A DNA stretch of 5,471 nucleotides from Clostridiales bacterium (GTDB taxonomy: Bacteria > Bacillota > Clostridia > Tissierellales > Sedimentibacteraceae). Where the stretch lies: contig DNNV01000296.1 in assembly GCA_003497505.1 (NCBI GenBank), positions 1 through 5,471 on the forward strand, written 5' to 3'. The translations under genes and the position numbers were made by a program. Under the pieces are notes generated by a model, which worked only from the letters and a program-made list of their open reading frames with translations, ran no database searches and was not told the origin of the DNA. Below are positions 1 to 5,028 of the stretch, piece after piece. Numbering within the stretch: the stretch's first letter is position 1; the number at the start of each line of letters is the position of its first letter.

Positions 1-23
1 TTGCCTTCAAATTCTTTAATCAT
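1..23 (-). CDS. 5' end of a divergent gene, truncated by the window edge
   Basis: Only the first seven full codons are visible on the minus strand, reading M-I-K-E-F-E-G. The start is supported by context. An ATG (complement of 21-23) sits 5 nt downstream of a GAGAGG ribosome binding site (complement of 29-34), and an excellent promoter lies 30-57 bases further upstream. The product cannot be identified from seven residues. The gene is divergent from the cysteine-rich gene at 179. It is inferred from start signals alone. Confidence 0.5.
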
Positions 24-52
24 AAAAACCTCTCAAATTTTTGTAATAATTT

Positions 53-80
53 ATTATACCATACTTTTCATCAGTATCAA
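53..80 (-). promoter_or_regulatory. Sigma-A promoter for the leftward gene
   Basis: On the minus strand there is a -35 TTGATA (complement of 75-80, 5 of 6 consensus), a 16-nt spacer, and an extended -10 TGG-TATAAT (TATAAT is the complement of 53-58). Transcription would start near 46, giving a leader of about 22 nt before the ATG at 23. The match to consensus is strong and it faces a plausible start codon. Confidence 0.65.
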
Positions 81-124
81 CAGTTCAATATTCTTATATC
101 GTTATACATATTTTTGCACAGCAA

Positions 125-153
125 TTGTAAATTGATGATATTTGTGGTATAAT
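125..153 (+). promoter_or_regulatory. Sigma-A promoter for the cysteine-rich / RMD1-like cluster
   Basis: The -35 is TTGTAA (125-130, 4 of 6 consensus), followed by a 17-nt spacer and a perfect -10 TATAAT (148-153) with an extended TG at 145-146. Transcription would start near 160, about 20 nt before the TTG start at 179. The leader holds the ribosome binding site and little else. The -35 overlaps a small dyad, CAATT-GTA-AATTG (122-134), which could be an operator but is short enough to be chance in AT-rich DNA. No other convincing promoter was seen before the next two genes, so this one probably drives all three. Confidence 0.7.
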
Positions 154-178
154 ACCTAAAAAAACAAGGAGAAATAAA

Positions 179-439
179 TTGAGTTCAGAGAATTACAAAT
201 TTTTTCAAAATAGTAAATGCGAGTATTTCCCTTGCCACAAAATATCGGATAAAGAAAACTTCAACTGTCTTTTTTGCTATTGCCCGCTTTATATGCTGAA
301 GGATGAATGCGGAGGAAATTATATCAAAAACCACGGAATAAAAGATTGCTCCCACTGCCTTGTACCTCACGCTCCCGGCAGCTATGATAGAATAATGTCC
401 AAAATGAAAGAAGTAATAAAAAAGGGAAGCGATTGGTAA
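179..439 (+). CDS. Cysteine-rich small domain protein (putative metal-binding)
   Basis: An 86-residue protein with eight cysteines (14, 19, 30, 33, 35, 44, 57, 60) and several histidines (20, 52, 59, 64). They are arranged as CEYFPCH, NCLFCYCPLY, CGG and a late DCSHC followed by PH. This pattern matches the 'cysteine-rich small domain' family (Pfam PF04071 from memory), thought to bind metal or form a zinc-ribbon-like fold. The biochemical role is unknown, and some relatives are fused to cobalamin-biosynthesis enzymes. The protein is probably cytoplasmic, since no signal peptide or membrane segment is visible. The start is a TTG preceded by AAGGAG (166-171) at 7-nt spacing; the next in-frame ATG (Met39) would delete five of the cysteines, so TTG is strongly preferred. 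It is the first gene of a probable three-gene transcription unit, with 47-56 nt before the next start depending on the start chosen. Family assignment is fairly secure; function is not. Confidence 0.85.
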   Translation: MSSENYKFFQNSKCEYFPCHKISDKENFNCLFCYCPLYMLKDECGGNYIKNHGIKDCSHCLVPHAPGSYDRIMSKMKEVIKKGSDW

Positions 440-495
440 ATAACAATAAATTGGATGTATCGGTTGCATACACTTAAAGAATAGCGGTGAATAAT

Positions 496-1320
496 ATGAA
501 TGATCTGCAATACAAAACCTATGCGGTTACGAATGAAATTGATCTTAATAAAATAGCTGTTGAATGTGGCATAAAGAAAAAATACACTTGGGAAGAACCT
601 CTTATTCTTCATGGTTCCGTGCTGGAAAGAATACTTGGTGAGCATGGTGGCGAAAACGAAAAAATAATGGTGTTTTCTTTCGGAAGCATAGTGTTTATTA
701 ATTCCGGAATAAAGCATACAGAAATTTTCATGAAATATCTTAAGAAAATAAAGCCTGATATCGACATTGAGCATTTTGACAGGTTTCAGGATGACTACGC
801 CCTTCACTTCAATGAAGGAGAGGAATTGGACTTTACAGATAAATATGTACAGGTTCCCGGAAGAGAGCTGTTTTATCCTGAGCTTGTATCGATTATTATT
901 GCAAAATCCGTTGCTCTGGAAAGAATAGAAGAACAGCTTGGAAAAATACTTGACAACATAGAAAGTAAAATCGACAACTTGGAGAAAGGAAGGCTGCACA
1001 TAGGCAACAAGGAGCTTGCAAAAACTACTTCAAGAATTGTAAGACACGAATACAACACAATAGCCTACATAATGATTCTCGACAAGCCTGACGTTACATG
1101 GGTAAACAGTGAAGCAGCAGAATTCTATTTCAAAATGTCGGAGTTTTTTGAGCTTAATGACCGATATGAAGTAATAAAAAGCAAGACAGAAATATTGAAA
1201 AGCATAGTTGATGGTCTCGCCGACATAAGTATGTCTATGCGCGGATTATTTTTGGAGTGGATTGTAATAGTCCTGATTGTTATGGAAGTTGTATTGATGT
1301 TCCTTGACCTTATAAAGTAG
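496..1320 (+). CDS. RMD1/YagE (DUF155) family protein, first copy, C-terminal membrane anchor
   Basis: A 274-residue protein of the RMD1/RMND1/Sif2 family (DUF155, PF02582 from memory). Eukaryotic members act in mitochondrial translation or sporulation; bacterial members have no established function. Visible hallmarks are the central beta-rich FGSIVFIN motif (62-69), a long helical, probably coiled-coil middle from about residue 130 (AKSVALERIEEQL), the ELNDRYEVI segment, and the C-terminal signature LEWIVIVLIVMEVV. That signature forms one hydrophobic helix (about 251-272), so the bulk is predicted cytosolic with a tail anchor. I chose ATG 496 because GGTGA (486-490) lies 5 nt upstream; an in-frame GTG at 487 would add three residues but lacks a Shine-Dalgarno sequence. 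It is followed after 7 nt by a paralog (1328). Family and topology are confident; the role is unknown. Confidence 0.85.
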   Translation: MNDLQYKTYAVTNEIDLNKIAVECGIKKKYTWEEPLILHGSVLERILGEHGGENEKIMVFSFGSIVFINSGIKHTEIFMKYLKKIKPDIDIEHFDRFQDDYALHFNEGEELDFTDKYVQVPGRELFYPELVSIIIAKSVALERIEEQLGKILDNIESKIDNLEKGRLHIGNKELAKTTSRIVRHEYNTIAYIMILDKPDVTWVNSEAAEFYFKMSEFFELNDRYEVIKSKTEILKSIVDGLADISMSMRGLFLEWIVIVLIVMEVVLMFLDLIK

Positions 1321-1327
1321 GTGTGCC

Positions 1328-2134
1328 ATGAATATAATAACCTTTAACACATATAAGGCAGCAACAAAATTTCCTCTGCTGCAGATTGCAGCATATTTTA
1401 ATCTTAGTCAGGACGGCTGGAAGGAATTTATTAAAATTGAAAGTCGTGAAATTGAAAAAATATTTATGTATGAAGATTCAAATAAATTAGTATACATATA
1501 CAGATATGGCTGCATAACATTTGTAAATTTCAATCAGCATGAAATACAGTATTTTTTTGATTACCTTGCAAAAATTTATGTAGATATTGATCATCTGCTT
1601 ATATCAAAATTTAATGAAACTCATTTCATCACAGTGGATGACAACAACAAAGTAAAAATATCCGATGATGATGAAGAGTACCAATACGGACGTCTTATTA
1701 CTGATATGGCAGCGACGGTACTTGCTAAATCAACTGAACTTCATAAGATTGAAGCCGAGCTTACGGTTGTGCTTGACGAAGCTGAGAAGCTGATTAATTA
1801 TTTGCACAAGGGAAAGCTGAGAGCGAATTCAAAAATGGTCATCTCAATTATCGCGCAATGCACCAGGTTTAAATTCAGGACTGTGGAAAGTGTAAGACTT
1901 CTTGACCGTCCTCCTGAATTTGACAAGACTATTGAAACAAGAAAAATATTTGATGCCATAGGCAATGTTTTTGAGCTTGTAGACAGGTATTCGTCTGTGC
2001 TGAGCCGTACAGATGTGCTTGATTCAATCACTGAGGAATATTTCAGCTTTAAAAGCAACCAATCAGAGAGAAGGCTCCTTATGTTTGAAATTTTATTATT
2101 GGCACTGTTCCCTCTGAAATATTTTCTGACATAA
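1328..2134 (+). CDS. RMD1/YagE (DUF155) family protein, second diverged copy
   Basis: A 268-residue protein that can be aligned by eye with its upstream neighbour. YRYGCITFVNF (58-68) matches the FGSIVFIN motif. LAKSTELHKIEAEL with a downstream HKGKLRANSK matches IAKSVALERIEEQL with EKGRLHIGNK. ELVDRYSSVLSRTDVLDSI matches ELNDRYEVIKSKTEILKSI. It therefore arose by an old tandem duplication. A hydrophobic C-terminal helix (about 250-267) is kept, but the family's LEW-I-x-x-L-I-x-x-E signature is replaced by MFEILLLALFPL, and the FG of the central motif is YG. The ATG lies 7 nt after the previous stop. Its weak AGGTG site (1319-1323) overlaps that stop, suggesting translational coupling and co-production, perhaps as hetero-oligomers (inference). 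The stop codon lies inside the following terminator stem. Function unknown. Confidence 0.8.
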   Translation: MNIITFNTYKAATKFPLLQIAAYFNLSQDGWKEFIKIESREIEKIFMYEDSNKLVYIYRYGCITFVNFNQHEIQYFFDYLAKIYVDIDHLLISKFNETHFITVDDNNKVKISDDDEEYQYGRLITDMAATVLAKSTELHKIEAELTVVLDEAEKLINYLHKGKLRANSKMVISIIAQCTRFKFRTVESVRLLDRPPEFDKTIETRKIFDAIGNVFELVDRYSSVLSRTDVLDSITEEYFSFKSNQSERRLLMFEILLLALFPLKYFLT

Positions 2135-2169
2135 AGGTTCTTTTCAGCACATGCGAAAAGAACCTTTAT
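2131..2169. terminator. Hairpin between convergent genes, probable bidirectional terminator
   Basis: A perfect 15-bp inverted repeat (arms 2131-2145 and 2155-2169) has a 9-nt loop AGCACATGC. On the plus strand it is followed by a moderately T-rich tail (2170-2187). It contains the stop codon of the upstream gene (2132-2134) and begins 5 nt beyond the stop of the convergent traX-like gene (2174-2176), so it probably serves both. The tails are not strong T-tracts, and on the minus strand there is no run of T. Termination is therefore inferred from the stem and its position. Confidence 0.65.
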
Positions 2170-2173
2170 GTTA

Positions 2174-2827
2174 TTATATGATTTTGAAAAAATAAAACAA
2201 TATCAGATGCAGCGGATAAGCCGCATAAAACATTATCTGCAAAAATTTGTTCCGCGGCCCCGGTTCACCATTATAAAGATAAATCAGAGGAAGAGCCAAA
2301 AGAGAAAATTGCTGCAGCATACCCGCACCAAAATTTACAATAAGCATTATGATCCCTATAGTTAGAAATCTATTGAGCTTTTCATATTTCCTTCCGTAAT
2401 AAAATGCGATTATATAGATGATTCCAATGGCCTGGTAATCGGTGGACAAGAGGGATGCCAGCACACATGCCGCAATAACCACAACAACACTGTTGAAATT
2501 ATATCTTCCGTCTTTATTGTCAAGAAAATAAATTGCAGTTAAGCCTATAAATAAGGTGAAAAAAATATTTTGATAGCTGAAGTATAGCCTTCCGAAAAAT
2601 GCAAGGTCAAACGGAATTTCAGAAATAAATGCGAAAAGAAGCAGTCTGAGAGCATATTTTTTTACATTTCCAGTATGGTAATACCCCTCAACCAGTAAGA
2701 AGCAATAAATAGGAAAGGCAAGACGTCCAATAATCCTAAATATTGTCATATCACCTTGAAAAATCGCTCCATAATGGTCAATAATCATGGTAGTCAGTGC
2801 TATTATCTTCAAAATAAAAGAGCTCAT
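2174..2827 (-). CDS. TraX family multi-pass membrane protein
   Basis: A 217-residue, very hydrophobic protein with roughly seven to eight membrane segments. It shows TraX-family (PF05857 from memory) features: ALTTMIIDHYG at 10-20, RIIGRLAFP-IYCFLLVEG from 31 to 48 followed by YYHT, RLLLFAFISEIPFDL at 61-75, and a C-terminal YPLHLILFYFF from 204. F-plasmid TraX N-acetylates pilin. Most family members sit on Firmicute chromosomes without a conjugation system and have no known substrate; an acyltransferase-like role at the membrane is the best guess. The ATG has a strong GGAGGAA site (complement of 2832-2838). The length looks normal for chromosomal homologues and the gene appears intact. It is transcribed in the same direction as the reductase, but an intervening hairpin and its own promoter suggest a separate unit. 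No transfer genes are present here, so the name should not be read as evidence of conjugation. Confidence 0.85.
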   Translation of the reverse strand: MSSFILKIIALTTMIIDHYGAIFQGDMTIFRIIGRLAFPIYCFLLVEGYYHTGNVKKYALRLLLFAFISEIPFDLAFFGRLYFSYQNIFFTLFIGLTAIYFLDNKDGRYNFNSVVVVIAACVLASLLSTDYQAIGIIYIIAFYYGRKYEKLNRFLTIGIIMLIVNFGAGMLQQFSLLALPLIYLYNGEPGPRNKFLQIMFYAAYPLHLILFYFFKII

Positions 2828-2855
2828 GATCTTCCTCCGGAATATATTTTAGTTT

Positions 2856-2884
2856 ATTATATAGCAAGTTCAATCTTCATGCAA
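2856..2884 (-). promoter_or_regulatory. Probable promoter of the traX-like gene
   Basis: The minus strand has a perfect -10 TATAAT (complement of 2856-2861) and a weak -35 TTGCAT (complement of 2879-2884, 3 of 6) at the ideal 17-nt spacing. The start would be near 2849, leaving about 21 nt of leader containing GGAGG. The weak -35 and the palindrome immediately upstream fit a promoter needing, or tuned by, a DNA-binding protein (inference). Confidence 0.5.
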
Positions 2885-2885
2885 C

Positions 2886-2901
2886 TATTCCCCGGGGAAT
2901 A
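2886..2901. promoter_or_regulatory. 16-bp perfect palindrome, candidate operator upstream of traX
   Basis: TATTCCCCGGGGAATA is fully self-complementary, with a GC-rich core in strongly AT-rich intergenic DNA. It lies one base upstream of the -35 hexamer of the traX promoter, where an activator would typically bind. It lacks a loop and a T-tract, so it is unlikely to be a terminator. The cognate regulator is unknown, and the site does not resemble the operator at the reductase promoter. Confidence 0.4.
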
Positions 2902-2918
2902 TATACAGACGGAAAGAT

Positions 2919-2944
2919 GCCGCTGCAAAATTAATAGCAGCGGC
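2919..2944 (-). terminator. Probable terminator of the reductase gene
   Basis: GCCGCTGC (2919-2926) and GCAGCGGC (2937-2944) form an 8-bp GC-rich stem with a 10-nt AT-only loop. It lies 33 nt beyond the reductase stop on the minus strand. Outer GGAA/TTCC pairs (2911-2914 with 2948-2951) could lengthen it imperfectly. The tail on the minus strand, ATCTTTCC, has only a short T run, so efficiency is uncertain and some read-through into traX is possible. Confidence 0.6.
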
Positions 2945-2977
2945 GCTCTTCCCGTTTCAATATATAACAGTCTATAG

Positions 2978-4885
2978 TTATTTAACAATATTTTGTCCGG
3001 CAATACGTCCGAATACGATAATATCAGCAATGGCATTGCCACCAAGCCTATTGGCACCATGCACACCACCTGTAACTTCACCTGCGGCAAACAATCCTGG
3101 TATTACTTTTCCATTTGTATCTAATACCTCGCAGCTTGTTGTAACCTGAATACCGCCCATTGTGTGATGTACCATAGGACCTGTTAATCCGGCATAGAAC
3201 GGACCTACTCCGAATTCTTTATCAAATACAGTCCTACCGAAAGGATCATTACCTGTTTTCAACGAATTATTGAATTGGTCAACAGATGCCTGGAGGTTTT
3301 CCACCGGCACATTTATCATCTTTGCCAGCTCCTCTATGGTATCAGCCTTCCATGCATAACCGTTTCCTACCCTTTCATCAACATTTGTTCCTGTAGTTGT
3401 CATTCCATCCTTAACTGTGTTTGCATCAGATATAATGTACAGCTGCGCGTCAGTTTGTTCTAAAACTGCCTTTGAAAGCTCATCACGCCTGCCATCCTCA
3501 TGTACGAATCTGTTTCCTTCTTTGTTTATATAAAACTGATTTTCAATATACGGAGTAAATACACCTTTTCCATAAGTAGGAATAAGTTGAATCCATTCCA
3601 TTCCCACTAAGTTTGCGCCTACATCCTCCGCCATAACAATTCCGTCACCTGTTGCAAAAGGGCCGTTGGTTGTATTTACCGATTCATCCAATGTAGCCCA
3701 ATGTTTGTTATATTTTTGTCTCATTTCAACATTAGCTCCAAAACCACCAGTAGCTATTATAACTCCCTTGCTTGCCGTTATTTCAAACGGCTGTCCTTCC
3801 GTTGTTTTCCCTTTAACACCTGTGCATCTTCCGTCTATCATTATAAGCTCTTCAGCCTTGCTGTCCAGCATTATTTCTGCACCGTGTGCTTCCGCATAAT
3901 TAGCCTGAGGCAGCACGAAAGATGCTCCCTTTGTTCCTAAGTCAGTTGTAGGTGTGTGGCTTCTCTTCCATGTAGCTCCGACTGCAGCCTGAATTTGGTC
4001 AATCCATTTCGCCCCTAAATCTTCAAGGAATTTTATTGCTTTCGGTGCCTCTTCACCCAGTATTTCAACCTTTTCTATTTCTGCTACAAAATCTCCGTCA
4101 ATGTATGTCTGCAGTTTGTGAAGTGACGGTGAGTCAAACAGATATGTTGCACCTGATGCTTTATAATCGTCTATTTCCTTTTGCAGTGTGTCATGCCACT
4201 CTTTCATAGCATCATTTTTCGGCTCAACAGCTAATATTTTTTCAATCGTTTTAAGCTCTGCTTCTGACATTGTCTGCTGCTTCTGTCTTTCAGGGTCTGA
4301 AGCATTCAAAGCACTTCCTGCAAGCAATGTATTTCCTCCCACTGAGCTTTGTTTATCTATAACAATTACACTTGCACCGGCATTAACGGCTTCAACTGCC
4401 GCTGACATCCCGGCCCCGCCGGAACCTATTATTACTACATCAGCACTTTTCTTAATAATATCCGCAGATGCAGTTCCTTTTTCTAATGCCTTTGATATTG
4501 CTTCTTCTGTTGCACCTGCTGAAATTAAAGCAGCCTTTACTGCATCAATAATTCCTTTGCTTGCTAAAGTACAGCCTGATATTGTATCTACCGCTACAGA
4601 TTGATTTGCAATTATCTGCTCAGGTATTTTTGCAAATGCCGGGTCACTTATTCCAGGCGTTTCTTTGTGTTCTAGAACACTAATTTTTAGGATTTCATTA
4701 TCATTTACTTCAACTTCAACCTTAATTGTTCCGCCAAATCCCTGACCTTCTCCCGTGTACTTTCCTGCATTAAACAGTGTTTTTTCACTACTTGCTCCTT
4801 GTGGTGCGTTTGCACTCTTTGAACAGCCTGTCATTAATGAAATAACCATTAAAATAGTTAAAACAATTGCTAATAACTTTTTCAT
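2978..4885 (-). CDS. Extracellular flavinylated lipoprotein reductase (FMN_bind + FAD_binding_2, fumarate-reductase family)
   Basis: A 635-residue secreted flavoenzyme expected to reduce a C=C bond of a small organic acid as an electron sink. In order: a lipoprotein signal peptide (MKK, hydrophobic 4-19, lipobox MTG-Cys21); an FMN_bind domain (about 43-122) with DTISGCT (100-106), where Thr106 is the predicted covalent FMN site made by an ApbE transferase; and an FAD domain (about 149-635) with GSGGAG (154-159), Asp177 and GGNT (183-186). Catalytic landmarks are RRD (Arg467, aligning with the proton-donor Arg402 of Shewanella Fcc3), HHTMGG (573-578) and HGANRLGGNA (Arg613, aligning with Arg544). 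There is no CXXCH haem motif, so electrons should arrive through FMN, as in Gram-positive extracellular electron-transfer reductases. His365 and Arg381 of Fcc3 are not conserved, so the substrate may not be fumarate. ATG 4885 is chosen for its GGGAG site and immediate signal peptide; an upstream in-frame ATG at 4927 lies inside the operator. Probably controlled by the adjacent TetR gene. Confidence 0.9.
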   Translation of the reverse strand: MKKLLAIVLTILMVISLMTGCSKSANAPQGASSEKTLFNAGKYTGEGQGFGGTIKVEVEVNDNEILKISVLEHKETPGISDPAFAKIPEQIIANQSVAVDTISGCTLASKGIIDAVKAALISAGATEEAISKALEKGTASADIIKKSADVVIIGSGGAGMSAAVEAVNAGASVIVIDKQSSVGGNTLLAGSALNASDPERQKQQTMSEAELKTIEKILAVEPKNDAMKEWHDTLQKEIDDYKASGATYLFDSPSLHKLQTYIDGDFVAEIEKVEILGEEAPKAIKFLEDLGAKWIDQIQAAVGATWKRSHTPTTDLGTKGASFVLPQANYAEAHGAEIMLDSKAEELIMIDGRCTGVKGKTTEGQPFEITASKGVIIATGGFGANVEMRQKYNKHWATLDESVNTTNGPFATGDGIVMAEDVGANLVGMEWIQLIPTYGKGVFTPYIENQFYINKEGNRFVHEDGRRDELSKAVLEQTDAQLYIISDANTVKDGMTTTGTNVDERVGNGYAWKADTIEELAKMINVPVENLQASVDQFNNSLKTGNDPFGRTVFDKEFGVGPFYAGLTGPMVHHTMGGIQVTTSCEVLDTNGKVIPGLFAAGEVTGGVHGANRLGGNAIADIIVFGRIAGQNIVK

Positions 4886-4896
4886 CTTAATCTCCC

Positions 4897-4943
4897 ATAT
4901 AATTAATCTAACATGTTTGTCTAACATGTTAGATTAATTATAT
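4897..4943. promoter_or_regulatory. Large inverted-repeat operator over the reductase promoter
   Basis: Two perfect 21-bp arms (4897-4917 and 4923-4943) flank a 5-nt spacer, TGTCT. Nested within is a tandem repeat of TCTAACATGTT (4907-4917 and 4920-4930, 13-bp period). The second copy completes a 14-bp palindrome, TCTAACATGTTAGA (4920-4933). The element spans the -10 box, the predicted start site (near 4930) and the leader up to next to the ribosome binding site. A protein bound here would block transcription. The neighbouring TetR-family regulator is the obvious candidate, perhaps as two dimers on overlapping sites (inference). Confidence 0.8.
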
Positions 4944-4965
4944 TATTAACAATCATTAATGTCAA
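4937..4965 (-). promoter_or_regulatory. Perfect-consensus sigma-A promoter of the reductase gene
   Basis: On the minus strand, TTGACA (complement of 4960-4965), a 17-nt spacer and TATAAT (complement of 4937-4942) match the housekeeping consensus at all 12 positions. The start is expected near 4930, about 45 nt before the ATG at 4885. Such a strong promoter with its -10 buried in a large operator is the classic layout of a tightly repressed, strongly inducible gene. Confidence 0.85.
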
Positions 4966-5003
4966 TGATATTTTTATAACAATCACAAAAAGTATTTTCA
5001 CAA

Positions 5004-5028
5004 TAAAAAACCCGCTGTTATGCAGGTT
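5004..5028 (-). terminator. Rho-independent terminator of the TetR-family gene
   Basis: Minus-strand AACCTGC (complement of 5022-5028) pairs with GCGGGTT (complement of 5009-5015) around a 6-nt loop, with one G-U pair. It is followed directly by a run of T (complement of 5005-5010). The stem overlaps the regulator's stop codon (5027-5029). It should insulate the reductase, whose own promoter starts 39 nt further on. Confidence 0.75.

Noticed and set aside
456..472. Small hairpin TGTAT-N7-ATACA between the cysteine-rich and RMD1-like genes
   Set aside because: Only 5 bp of AT-rich stem and no T-tract, so neither a convincing terminator nor an operator.
487..495. GTG start at 487 for the first RMD1-like protein
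   Set aside because: No Shine-Dalgarno sequence at a proper distance; the GTG itself is part of the GGTGA that serves the ATG at 496. The difference is three residues, so this is not certain.
382..999. 205-codon minus-strand open frame
   Set aside because: It lies antisense across the cysteine-rich and RMD1-like genes, has low-complexity composition (rich in F, Y, I, S), no family resemblance and no start signals. It is a shadow of the coding strand.
2174..2827. TraX homology as a sign of a conjugative element
   Set aside because: No relaxase, mating-pair, integrase or repeat sequences are present, and TraX-family proteins are common on Firmicute chromosomes outside transfer loci.
2857..3090. 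77-codon minus-strand open frame overlapping the reductase 3' end
   Set aside because: Different frame within the conserved C-terminal FAD motif and the intergenic hairpin; no family resemblance or ribosome binding site.
4188..4604. 138-codon plus-strand open frame
   Set aside because: Antisense to the reductase FMN/FAD region, with a Ser/Ala/Ile-rich composition typical of a reverse-frame shadow.
4886..4927. Upstream in-frame ATG (4927) extending the reductase by 14 residues
   Set aside because: It would start about 3 nt after the predicted transcription start, has no ribosome binding site, lies inside the operator, and would put charged residues before the signal peptide. ATG 4885 has GGGAG and a direct MKK-hydrophobic-lipobox start.
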